From NCBI GenBank assembly GCA_029783825.1, contig JAREIK010017918.1:930001-994000 (forward strand): a stretch of 64,000 nt of DNA, given 5' to 3'. The stretch comes from Sapria himalayana (taxonomy: Eukaryota; Streptophyta; Magnoliopsida; Malpighiales; Rafflesiaceae). Below are positions 23,170 through 35,023 of this stretch, in pieces (positions within the stretch are counted from its first letter, which is position 1; each line of letters opens with the position of its first letter). The notes beneath the pieces are model-generated. The model ran no database searches. It saw nothing but the letters and a program-made list of their open reading frames with translations, and was not told the origin of the DNA. A program made the translations under genes and the position numbers.

Positions 23170-23400
23170 TACACAATTAACATGGGCAACAAATTTGCCA
23201 AAATCTATATAAATATCAATGGCATACCAAAACAAAAAAAAAAATTTGCCAACAATACCAACAAAAGTGAGATCGCCTGGCTTGTAGGCTATCTTATTCA
23301 TGTTTACCCATTATATAAGGTCTTTGGTTATATATTATTTTTTATTAAGTATTGTTATTATTTATTTTATTTTTATTAACTTTAACATAATATCAGAGCC
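23170..23400 (+). repeat. Copia LTR 3' end with primer-binding site
   Basis: The stretch CCATTATATAAGGTCTTTGG, then TTTTTTATTAAGTATT and a short TTATTTTA run, is shared with the LTR at 50.1 kb. It ends at about 23388 and is followed by TATCAGAGCCAGG, the usual copia site complementary to the initiator methionine tRNA end. No gag sequence follows, so this is a solo or truncated LTR plus leader. Confidence 0.7.
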
Positions 23401-23486
23401 AGGTTTAAAATTCTATAGAGAAAGTATGTGCATTGCACCAGCACAATAGATATATGTGTATTATTTAAAAGAAATTATATTACGTG

Positions 23487-23632
23487 TATAGTTATTAAAG
23501 GCACGCCTCGGGCATGCCAAAAGCTCGGGTTCCATGATGCCCAGGTGTCATGATGCCCAGGTGTCATGATGCCTAGGCAAAATTATTTCACCCCGAAAGA
23601 GGTGCAAATATTTGTGCAAGGCACACTAGGTA
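23487..23632. mobile_element. Terminal fragment of a hAT related to the 7641 element
   Basis: GTATAGTTATTAAAGGCACG closely matches the left end of the 7641 hAT. After about 145 bases the sequence passes into the duplicated block at 23633. No matching right end is present. It includes a 16-bp tandem repeat (CATGATGCCCAGGTGT, about 2.8 copies, 23533-23577). Confidence 0.65.
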
Positions 23633-24684
23633 GATTAAAGTATTGCTGATTCGGATACAAAAAAGATTACGGAAAAAAATTGTGGGGACAAATTTCATGA
23701 CGGGCCCTTTTATTGATCTCCAACATGCAACGTCGGGTTCTATTCAAAGACTGGAAGAGCATGTCAGATTAGTGAGAAGCAGTAATAACCCTCTAGGACA
23801 ATTAGAAAACGAGGAAGCTCGGGGATGAGGCTCCCCTACAACCTAATTTCTTCCTTCTAACCTAACAAAGAAAGGGAATTTGCCCTAATACGACTTTGAA
23901 GACTATTAGGCATAGACTACTAGTGAACTGGAAAGGACTTGTTACATCCTAAAAAGATTGAATTGTACTTCAACGAATAGAAAAAAATCAAGACAAAAAT
24001 AAATCCGATAGAGAGAAACCAATAAGGTTTACTTTCGACATCGTATAATCTCATCTTTAGTTACTCTAGAAGTGTTGTAAGGCCCCTCGAATCACCTGGT
24101 AGGATAGAGTAAAAAGACTATCAGCACTTCAGAAAATATTTTTCCCGCTACAACACACAACACTCAAGTTAGTTCCATAGCAACATGAATTAGGATGACT
24201 CTTCGAAAGACTAAGCTCAGTAGGAATACTCGCAAATTCAATATGACATGTATTAGAGGGTTATCTTTAATCTTTAGCCTGAGAGGGCTTCCTCCCCTAA
24301 CTCTTTCTTTTATGGAAATCTCGCATTCAACCTCCTCGGACATGAACATGGATCAAGATTAGGCAACTTTCAGTCTTGAGAAAGGAAAATCAGGTTCAAT
24401 TGCATTCATAAATAAAGAAATTAAGTATGTCAGCTCCTTTAACCCCTCAAAAGAAGCAATAACATAAGAAATGGAAGGCATATCTGAAAGTCCCCCATCT
24501 CACTTGATAATGATGTCATTTTTTCCCCAAGTGATTCATGCCTCCTCTTTCGGATGGCATCATTCTCTGCATCCCGGCCCTCCACTTCTTCTAATAACAG
24601 ACAGCGAGCTAGACAAAGTCATTTTCTTAAAATATTTCCTTCTCCGCCCTCTCCAATACTCTCTTCGCTGTTACTTCCTTGCTC
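23633..24684. repeat. Dispersed ~1.1-kb duplication, copy 2
   Basis: Direct-orientation partner of 5072-6190. Open stretches include MTGPFIDLQHATSGSIQRL in one frame (about 23697-23753), part of a 61-codon frame that starts at 23643; the corresponding place in copy 1 is interrupted. The copies probably descend from one mitochondrial-like or nuclear segment that was duplicated before the flanking transposons arrived. Confidence 0.8.
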
Positions 24685-24755
24685 ATGCACATTAGGGACC
24701 AGCATATCCTATATCGCTAAAGCCCGGGCATACTAAGCAAAATCATCCAGACGAA

Positions 24756-26411
24756 TGAATACTTTGGAAGACATGTTGAATATTATATCAAAAAATATGA
24801 TGCATTGAATCTCAAGCAAATCTAACTAAGCAGAGGAACCTTTGAATTTGTATCTGCTTTAGGTTTAATGATCTCATTTATTTATCATCATAATTTTCAA
24901 AAAAAGATATGACTATGTTCATTACTAGCAATGATTTACTGCTTAGAATTTTGAATGATCATAATCAAGTTCATTTAAATAAAAAATATTTTTAACATGT
25001 TTTTCTTATAATTCCTAGAATAGCCAGTAGAAATAACATAATAAAAAATTATAAAATATAAAAATTATTAATCATTAACAAACTTTAAACATAAAATAAA
25101 AGTCTCGATGGCGTCCAACATTCAAACTAATCAAGGTGATAAAATATTTGCATGCATCAAATACCACTTTGTTGATTCTAATTGAAAACTAAATAAATAT
25201 AAATTAGAATTTTGTAAGATCATTCATCATCATGATGATCTTGCATACATGAGCATTTGTCGAGGATATATAGAGAATACGAAATAATATATATTTAATA
25301 TAAAATTTTATAACACCTCATAATGATGTGACAACAAAAATTTTTTCATGAGAACTATTAGAGATAGTCCCTTAGCGAAGATTTTTTATATTGTGTATAT
25401 ATTATATAATAAACTTAATAGTACAAACTAACTCAAAAACTATTTTCTCCTCATTAGAACAAATATGTAATATATTAAAATACATAGCAAACTACAAGAT
25501 TTTTACATACTATGTAAGTCATTAGGCTTAAAAAAATGAAATTCAAACTAAATGTCAAGCACCATTAGAATTCAAAATATTTGACATTAAATTCATATAT
25601 TGGCTACCAACATGTGATATCTAACTATGTAGCAAAACTAATAAAAAAATAATAACTAAATTAGACTATGACTTTAAAGTTTTAATTTTAAAATTTATAA
25701 AAATATTTTATGATAAAATAAACATATATTTGTCAGTATACACTCACATAAACTGCATTACACTTAAATGGATATGTAACAAGAGTTGTGTCATTGTTAA
25801 ATATAAAAATACTCATATTTTGGTATTATAATTATTGAGATGAAAATAAAATATTTAAAATATTAATCTTTTATTTTATCTATTTATTATTTAGTTAGAT
25901 GTATGAATCGTAGGTTAAGGTAAAAAGTATAAAAAATATCATACAATACTTATACACTTACATGAATCAGCCATAATAACCAAATAATTAGATTTATAAA
26001 CAATTAGATGAGTATTTAAATATTACGAATTTAAGTTTGATAGTTTTAGGGAATTTCTGATTATAAAGATGAATATCATACTCAGAGATGATATTTTCAT
26101 CCAATTAGCTAGAGACAAATAATGAAAAGATTTATTGAATAGAAATTAACTATTGAGATACTTTGATACCAATTACTATTTAATTTTATCTTATAATAAT
26201 ATTAAATATTTTGACATATTCAATTCATGAAAATAATTCGAATTTATTTTTTTCTCATATTTTATAAAATGATATGTAATCTACTAACATCTCTAATATC
26301 GAGTATTACATTAGAGTCTACTTTTTTTTGTAATTATAATATGATTTCAAATAAGAGGAACATATTATATTTAGATATTATTGAGATTTTGTTGTACTTT
26401 AAAAATTAAAA
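24756..26411 (+). mobile_element. RSL-like hAT element E, truncated at both ends
   Basis: A plus-strand transposase relic begins abruptly within the BED region, where ATGATGCATTGAATC matches ATGATGCATTAGATC in element A. It continues through the middle domain and reaches the dimerisation region (near 26280-26400: CTAACATCTCTAATATCGAG). It stops where element D begins. Neither terminal inverted repeat of E is present. Many stops and A/T changes; one of the oldest copies. Confidence 0.75.
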
Positions 26412-26419
26412 AGATGCAA

Positions 26420-29400
26420 TAGATGTATCAAATTGATCAAAAATCCTGGCCACAACCTATGGCACAACACAATTCAACTATGTCTTGCCCTGCATGACAT
26501 AGTCCAAAATAGTGCCTAGAAGGAAGCCAAAAAATAATTTTTAATATTTTTGTATAGTCATCTGATGTAATCCAACAATTATGAAATTTCTTGCTTAAAA
26601 AATAACAAAATATATTTTTTTAATAAAAAATATTATAAATAACATATTGATATATTTTATTTTTTATAGTTTATCTGTAATCACCTCTCATCTCTTCTCC
26701 TCTCTTGGCTCTCACATTAACCTAGTATCTTTTCTATGCCCATATTTTTTGATATACATTTATAATGTTAATTTAATAAAGCATCAAAATTATTTTGGTA
26801 ATGAATTATGATTTCTATGCACGAAAACATGAGATAGAGGTAAAAAAAATATTTAATGCAAACATAAAGTTAAGATACATATTATGTTAAAATTATTTTA
26901 TATATTAATAAATTTTAGATAATTTAATTAATTAATAATAAGTGAAAAATTCAAAAAAATTATTCTCCTTCTCCTACTTCTAGATCAGTCTCCTATATTA
27001 AAAAAATGATAAATAATAAATATTATGAAAATAAAATAAATTTAGACATAGATAATAACAACTTAACAGAAAGGTCTAAGGCAAAAACTAGAGTCTCTCA
27101 TGATATCTATCCATGTGCCTAAAAAACCTAAAAATATACGAACTTTAATAGGATAGATACATTTTAATATAATTAAAAATAAAAACATTATTAATATCAT
27201 AAAATTCAACATAGCATATATATTATAAAAATATATATAGATATAAGAGTATTGATGACAATAGTCATCTTAAGAGACATACCGATCAATATTAAAAAAA
27301 CATGATATATTAGATCACGTGCAAACTTAACTTAGCGGCAAGATCACATACAAACTCATTTACTATTATGAGTTTAAGAGAAAAGACAAATTAAAATTAA
27401 TTATTAGCATGAATCTTCTGATTATATTTTTGGAAGATCTTGAACTTATTAATATTATATAAATATACTTCTAACCTACTTATAGAGGTATCAAACTGGC
27501 CGAGTCAAGCCGACCGACCTGATTTTTCCGGGCCCAATCGGGTTGGCGTGTTGTACCAGACACGGTATGCTACAGTACCATGCCGTGCCTAGCACAGCAC
27601 GGTTCGGATTAGGTCTGGCCCAGCACACGCCTATGGCCTGAAATCTACCGATTTCAGCCCAAATCAACCCTTTTTGGGTTGGGCCAAACCCTAATTTTTA
27701 AAAAAAAAAATTAGAATTTCGGCGGCGCATGCCACACCACCGTCACCCTTTCAGGGCTCAACGAGCCTCGTCTAACTAGCATCGATTCGTCGGGACGTCG
27801 TCCCCTCGTCATGACCATGCTCAGTGCATGGTCACCCATATCGTGCCTATGTGACAAGCACTCGTGCCGTGCTTGGCACGGCACACGGGCCAAAATACCT
27901 TGGCATGGCACACTGGCTAAAATCCCTTGGCCCAGTCCGGCACAACCAATGCCGAGGCTGCACCCCGCACGGGCTCGAGCACGGCACTATAGCATGCTGT
28001 GCCGACCTAGGCACATCTAAACTATGTCGGGCTTCAGGCCGAGCCCGAGATGCCCGGCCTATTTGACACCTATACCTGCTTATCATAGAATTCATAGATT
28101 GATCATTAGGAATGAAATAATAAAATATTTAAAATTAAAAAATAATTAATAATTAACGAACTTAAAAATATATATAAGTGAGTAGTCTTTGTGATATATG
28201 ATATCTAGACTAATCACGATATTATTTTATTTATATATTTCACCACTCAGACCCACTATATTAATTTTAAGTAGAAACTAAATAAAAAAATTTAGAATTT
28301 TCTACAATCATTCAACCTCATGATTGCCCTTCATATATGGGTATCCAACAATAATTTTTAGATAATATAATATTTAAAATAAGATTTAATATTTTATTTG
28401 ATAACACGTTAAATAATAATATCGTGATTAATATATTTATAAGACCTATTAAAAATGATCTTTAGGTGATATTTTTCATATTATAACTATATATCACATA
28501 ATTAACTAATAGTACAATCAAACAAAAAATAATTTTTTTCATATTAAAAAATATAAAAAATTTACTAATAAACTTTAAGACCTCTCACATACAATAAGAC
28601 TTTGATATTATATATTTGTCAACTGACCTAAAAAAGAAAAAATTATAAATGAATATCAAACATTTTTAGATTATACCTACCTAATATTAATTTCATATAT
28701 TGACTACAATCTCATAATATCCAACTATATCAATAAAAAAGATTAATTTATTATTGATAATTCAACCTAGAAGACAAATTTCATTTTTAAAATTCTTGAA
28801 TATTTTTTATGATACAACATAAATATATTCAGCTGTATACACTCTCACCATATACATTAAACATAAGTGCGTATTTAATATTAATAGTATATTTAGTAAG
28901 TATAAAAAATATATAAAATTTAATATCATGATTGTTGAGATAAAAATTAAATATTTAAAATATTAATCTTTTATTTTCTCTTTATTACTTGGCTGCTTGT
29001 GTGAATCTTATGATTAAGAAGAAAAAGATAAAAATTATATTCAAATATATATCTACATACTAAACTAAACAAAAAAAAACAAATGATAGGATTTATGAAT
29101 AATATTACGACACTAAGTATTATAGTTTAACAATCCTCCAAGTATGAAAATAAACACAATATTCAGATGTGATGACTATGTCATTTAGCTAACTATGATC
29201 AAATGATGGGATAGTTCATCAAATAAGAGCCAGTTATCTTATTACTTAGATAGCAATTACTATTTCATCATATCACATTATAATTATTAAAAATTGAGAT
29301 ATATTTAATTGATAAAAATCATATAAATTCACTTATCATATATTATATAAGATGATATGTGATCAATTAACCCTTCTAGTGAATAGCAAAATATTGGAGT

Positions 29401-30258
29401 CTTTTTTTTTGAGGTTGTGAATATTATTTTAGATAAGAAATTCAAACTATAATCAGATATTATAGAAGTACTTTCATGCTTAAAAGACTTAAAAGATTCA
29501 ATAATAAGTCTAGGATACAGTAAAAGAACTACTAGTAAATAATCACTCATACAACATTGAGAAAATTAAAATTATTATAAGTTTCTAAATCAAATATAAC
29601 AATCCAAACCATATTAAAGATACAGATTGATAACAAATATTAGAGAAGTGATGTGCATGTTTTTGATATTGTTGACAACTATTCATTGTCAATATCATGT
29701 TGTACTGTGCTTTAAAAATTTTTCAAATTATTATTATTTATGATATCATCATTAAACTAAAACTACGTAACATATATATTTTTCATTGAGTTGTGAATTT
29801 TATTCATCTTCAATTACAATTCAATAAAGTTAATAAAGATTTTATTTTAAAGATAAAAGTCAATGACACAGTAGTAGTGCGCTAATGCCCAATGATCATT
29901 GGACTAGAGTTGGATTGGATGATTGATGTGTTGGCTAGCCTGCCCAATTTAGGCTAGTGGCAATGCAATGTAACAGTCACTACAAACCTTGTCCATTGGC
30001 CACGGCACTAGCCAGTGTCATGCCACTACTAGCTCGACCCGACATGACCCAGCATGCCTGACTAAGGAAGCAGAGTCATCATGCCATGTCAAGTCAACCT
30101 CACATGATGTCATTTTGAGTCAACCTCTCATGATGTTATGCTGACACGGCATAACAAAAGTGCTCAATTCATGGGTGTGTCTGACATGACATAATGGTCT
30201 GACTAAGCCACCATGATTTGAGTCGTATCAGCCCTACACAACCTAATTGACACTTCTA
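26420..30258 (+). mobile_element. RSL-like hAT element D, long and decayed, split by a MITE
   Basis: It runs from TAGATGTATCAAATTGATC to TAATTGACACTTCTA. Flanking 8-mers do not match (AGATGCAA, AACCTGAC), so one end may be altered. The plus-strand transposase relic spans about 27020-29680: BED region at 27240-27330, middle domain at 28140-29040, dimerisation region at about 29330-29480. A MITE inserted at 27483-28074 interrupts it. The right terminal block (29880-30258) keeps GGCC-rich words. Element D lies at the broken end of element E. Confidence 0.75.
27483..28074. mobile_element. RSL-like MITE, 592 bp, inserted in element D
   Basis: Ends are TAGAGGTATCAAACTGGCCG and CTATTTGACACCTATA. 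The TSD is CCTACTTA/CCTGCTTA (7 of 8). Much of the interior is GC-rich with GGCACGGCAC words, and it has one AAACCCTAA palindromic unit near 27690. Open frames across it are by-products of composition. Confidence 0.9.
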
Positions 30259-30363
30259 AACCTGACATATATGAATAGGTCTTTAAGATAAAATAAAAAA
30301 ATTACAAGCAAATAATAACATATGCGAAAAAAATTATATTAATTCTTATGATGATCCAAACCA

Positions 30364-30517
30364 AATGACAGATGTTATATCTATATTATTATTACAGTCA
30401 TTGCACTAACATGTATTTTTTCAAGTTTTTTTTTTTAGTGACAATGACAGATATTATATCTATATTATTATTAGAGTCGTTGTACTAATATTGTATAATT
30501 TTAAGTTTTTTTTTTAT
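30364..30517. repeat. 79-bp tandem duplication
   Basis: AATGACAGATGTTATATC at 30364 recurs as AATGACAGATATTATATC at 30443. Both units end in TTTTAAG- or TTTCAAG-type text followed by a T run. It lies in otherwise featureless AT-rich DNA between element D and the copia LTR (30259-30636). Confidence 0.85.
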
Positions 30518-30636
30518 TTTCATATGCAAATAGATATAAGTTTCATGTATATTTTTAATGTAAATTGGTGTATTTTTTTATTGTATTTATGATATGTGAA
30601 CATTGATTTTTTTTAATTTAATTTATACATACATAT

Positions 30637-30905
30637 TGTTGAAATTCTGAATTTGACTAAGTTATTTCAAGTTGGCATTGTTAAGATATTTTTCCTTTGT
30701 TTTATATTGTACAAATTACATAATATTCTGACTTATTCTTTTTCTTATTTAAAATTATGTATTAGCTGTATATAAAAGAGAAAACCCTAGAAAAGATAGT
30801 TTGTAATTAGCTTGTAATAAAATTGGAATTGGCAACTTATTTTCATATATATTATAATAAAATTATGTATTAACTGTATATTAAAAAAAACTATAAAACC
30901 CTATC
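30637..30905 (+). repeat. 5' LTR of copia J
   Basis: It starts with TG and contains TTCTTATTTAAAATTATG, TATTAGCTGTATATAAAAGA and GTAATTAGCTTGTAATAAAA. The same words recur in order at 48600-48700, which defines the LTR pair. The right edge is approximate because no clear primer-binding site is visible. Confidence 0.75.
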
Positions 30906-30916
30906 TGAAAGATTTA

Positions 30917-31061
30917 TTGAAAAATTTGTCTTTTTTTTTCATGGTAATCCCTCGTTTTACTCTGGAAAAAAGTCAAAAGTTATGTCAAAAATTTTTGAGA
31001 CTTATGGTCATGTTTCTCATCTTGAATCGAGTGAATGAGGCTCCTCAATTCATATTACAAC
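30917..31061 (+). pseudogene. Copia J gag, N-terminal piece
   Basis: A short open stretch ending EAPQFILQL is cut at ATTACAAC by hAT F. The gag continuation is at 42115 on the far side of F. Codons across the junction suggest the insertion point lies near the start of gag; a one-base frame difference is present. Confidence 0.55.
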
Positions 31062-32405
31062 TAAAGGTGTCAAGTAAGCATGGTAGTCCGGGCATGGCCT
31101 GAAGCACAGCACAGAACAGTCCAGAATCATGCTTGGGCTCGTGTCGTGCCGTGCTGAGCTCACCAGGGCCTCGTGCTGGGAGAGGCACGACCCGATTGTC
31201 TGGCCAGAAGACACGGTTCATCGGCACAACCCAAACCGTGCCCCGGATCTTGGGCTGGGTTCGAGCGCAGTCTAAACCCAACTGCCCAAACACGAACATC
31301 CACCTATGACCCATGACTGAGCCGTCAGGCTCTAGCTCAGCCCAAGCCCTGAAGCCGAAGCTTTTAGAATTGTTGAGTCGAACTAGAAGTGTCACACAGG
31401 CTAGGCAGCCAGTGCCTAGCCCAACAGGGCATGGTATAGACACGTGCCGAGCCAAGGGTCTTCAGCCCGCTGCCTTACCAGGCACGATTCGGGTGCCTGG
31501 CACATGGGCACGACATGGGCGACGCACCCGAAGACTAACAAAATGACGCCCAATGAGGGACAAAGTGGCGTCACCCGACAGGCGATAACTAGGCAGGCCC
31601 GACGAGAATGGCAGCACGGTGGCGAGGGTCTCAAATCCTAATTTTTAAAATTTAATTTAACCTAAATTTATCCCGACCTGATCTTGCCCGAACCCAGGCT
31701 AATTTTGGGCCACAAGCCGTGCCAGGCTTGCCCCCCAAATAACTATGTCGTCCCTGACACGGCATGGTACTATAGCATGTCATGCTTGGCACGACACGTA
31801 AGCCCAGGTGTGCATAAAAAAAATGGGCAAGGCTAGCCTGGCCCAGCCCATATGACACCTATAAGTCAAAACGACCCAACGATCAAAAAAAAATTCAAAA
31901 AATTAATATTTTTCAATCGTTGGATTCAGCCCAAACGACTAGGGGCATAAATCCAACAGCTATCAGAATTGTGCCCAAAAATATTTTAATAAATCATAAA
32001 AAAATAAAAAAAAATGATTTTTTAAAATTAATTTTTTCAAATATATATATATATATATACCTCCGCTCATTCTCTAAAATATATACTATTTATATTTATT
32101 TTCTCATTCTTTCTCCTTCTCGTATCATCTCTCTTTCTCTCTCCTTTCGGGACTTGGGGGTGGACTACGGTGCAAATATCAGTTATTGAACATCGCACAT
32201 TATCAAGCAAATGTGATTTTATATTTTATGAGTATTATTTTTTTAATTTTATTTAGTTTTTTTATTTTTTTTAGTTAATAATTTTATATAAATTAATATT
32301 TAATTTAGAATATACTTAATAAACTAATAAAAATTAAAAATAATAAATATTAATTTTAATGATTATAATAAAATTAATATTAACGTAAACATAGATAATT
32401 TTAAT

Positions 32406-33293
32406 ATGGATAAAGATAACCCTACGAAAAAGTCCGACACCGCCGAAACTTTGTTTTCTCTCCTAATCTCGACCCAAATATCTAAAAAACTAAAACTAAA
32501 AAAAATCAATAGTTTGTATAATATTAATATTATACAAAATAAAAATACTAAAGATGTCAATAAAGAATTGTCACAAATTAAATTATGTAAAGAAATATTA
32601 ACTTGTAATAGTTCATATGGAACTGGACACCTTAAGAGGCATGCTGAACAATACATCAAAAAAAAATACATTAGATTCTAGGCAAACACAACTCAGCGAT
32701 AAGATCTTTAAGGTTGAATCCAGTTCAACCTCTATATTGACCCCCTTCATCTACCACAACAAGTAAAATAAAGAAAACATGGCCAAACAAATCACAACAA
32801 TGAATCTTTCGATTAGATTTTTGGAGGATCAAAGGATGGTCAGTATCATGCAAACTTATTTTCAACTTATATATCATAAGATTCTTTAGGTTTATATTTA
32901 GGAACAACATACTAAAACACTATAACTTAGAAAAAATAATAATAATTAATAAATTTAGAAGATATAGTGACATGATATACATGACATCCGATATCTAAAC
33001 TAATCATAATGATGTATCTAATGCAAACCTCACCGCCCACTATGTAGATTATAAATAGACACTAAACAAAAAAATATTAGAATTCTCAGAGATTTTTCAT
33101 TTTCATGATAGTCTTGTCATTTTTAAGTACATGATAAGAATCTTTAAAGAATTTAATATTCAGAATAAAATATAATATCACATTCAATAACACATCTTAT
33201 AATAAAGTAACCAACAATATATTTGTTAGGACTATTAGAGACAGACCATTAAAAAAGATTGTTCATGCTAGATGTATGTGTTATATCATTAAC
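32406..33293 (+). pseudogene. hAT F transposase, first piece (BED region and start of the middle domain)
   Basis: The open frame at 32406-32681 begins MDKDNPTKKSDTAETLFSLL and includes the BED finger (CKEILTCNSSYGTGHLKRHA). The spacing to CxxC is degraded, with tyrosine at one zinc position. Further sequence matches element A to 33293, where hAT G is inserted. It resumes at 37374. Confidence 0.8.
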
Positions 33294-34409
33294 CTTATAG
33301 TTAGAGGTGTCAAATAAGTCGTGTCTGGCCTGCCCGACACAGTTTTTGTGGGCCCAAACCTGCTACTGTGTCAGGCCAGGCACGGCACAATACAGTAATC
33401 ATGTCATGTCTGGCCCAGAATGGTTTATTCAGGCCAGGCCCAACACGGCGTGGTTGGCATGGACAATTTTTAACCATGCTAGGTTAGGCTGCTACGGCCT
33501 GGTTTAAAAAATTAAAAAAAAATTCATTTTTTGTTTATAATACTTATGTAATTATAAAATATAAATTAGATAATGTTTAAAAATATTTAAATTATAAATT
33601 ATAAATATTTGAATAGTTATAAAGTTTATTTTTTAAAAATTATTTATTTTAATTATATATTAATTAGATTATATTTTATCAGAATTATATTTTAAAATTT
33701 TTAATAAAATTATTAAACAAAAAAATAAAATAAACACAAAATTTATTTAACAAAAATAACAAAGTCACACTCACAAAGCTAAGTTCCAAATGGTCAAACC
33801 AAAGTAGATACAATCATAAGCAAAAGTATAATTGTAACATAAGTATCACTGTCAGCGTGTCGCAATCTCACAATCAATCGTCTAAAGTATCAAGTAGCAT
33901 CATTATCAATCATCCATTGACATATCATTATCATCCTCAACCTCAATACTAATATCATTATCATATAGATCATCATTAGCAATCAATTCCTTCGCTTTTG
34001 CTACAGGCCCACTCTCAATCTCAGCACAATCCTTGATGCTAAATCTCAAATCCTCTCAATCATTCATGTATGTTAAAGCCTCAACAATATCTAGACGTAA
34101 TCTCAATCTCCTATCCGAAATTATATTCACTGCAAAAGAAAAAGTAGACTCCGATGCTACGCTCGATACCGGATGAGTCAGTAGATCTCGCGTTATCTTA
34201 GATAGTACGGGATAGGTGGACTCATATAATTTCTACCACTGTAATATATCAAGATTCTTAGTATCAGAATATAATAGGATTGAGCAATAATCGGTATCTA
34301 AGTACCGAGACAGCTCATTCCTATTCGATGGAACACCTCGTTTCCCCCTAGCTAACTGAATGAAAAATTTATCATCTCCAAATATGATATCAATATTCAT
34401 ACTCATAAC

Positions 34410-35023
34410 CTGTGTTGCACGGATAAGCCTAAGTGCTGCCGTGTCCACGTGTCCGACACGTGGATACGGCGACACGGGTCGGACACGCGTCGGACACGTG
34501 TCCGATAGGCCAAGGGTGGGTTTTGGAATCTGCATCGGGAGGGGAGAGTTCGAAAATCGAAATTCGAAATTCGAAATTCGAAATTCGGGTGGGGGGTTGG
34601 GTTCGGGAGGGGTGGGGGGGGAGGGGGTTTCGGGAGGGGGGGCGGGAGGGGGGGGGAGGGGTTTTCGGGAGGGGGGGGAGGGAGTTTCGGGAGGGGGGTT
34701 TTGAAGGGGGGGAAAAGGTTCGGGAGGGGGGTTTTGGAGGGGGGGAAAAGGTTCGGGAGGGGGGGAAGGCTCAGGAGGGGGAGGGGAGGGTGTTAGAGGG
34801 TTTAAATTTTTTTTACATTTTTTTAAAATACAGAATTTTAAATTATTTTAAAATACAGTATTTTTAATTATTTTAAAATATCTAATATTTATAATTAAAA
34901 TTTTTTTTTTAATTTTATTTTTTTTATCATGACGTATCCTAGCCGTATCCGTATCCTAGTTTTTTAGAATTTGCCGTGTCCCCGTATCTTGCCGTGTCGT
35001 ATCCCCGTGTCCGTGCAACATAG
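34410..35023. mobile_element. MITE H, hAT-like, 614 bp, inserted in G
   Basis: Inverted ends are CTGTGTTGCACGGA and TCCGTGCAACATAG (13 of 14 complementary). Perfect 8-bp TSD CTCATAAC (34402-34409, 35024-35031). This terminus differs from the RSL-like family. Subterminal blocks carry repeated CGTGTCC and GTATCC words. The interior has four or so copies of AAATTCGA (34555-34585), a G-run block and an AT-rich end. No coding capacity. Confidence 0.93.
34580..34795 (+). repeat. G-run block inside MITE H
   Basis: Over 200 bases hold more than a dozen runs of five or more G on the plus strand, in a loose 27-30-bp repeat with GGTTCGGGAGGGGGG. The sequence could fold into G-quadruplexes. Open frames across it (glycine-rich) come from composition. 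Confidence 0.85.

Noticed and set aside
34360..34867. Glycine-rich open frames of 114 and 144 codons
   Set aside because: They arise from G runs in MITE H and lie across its terminal repeat and its TSD.
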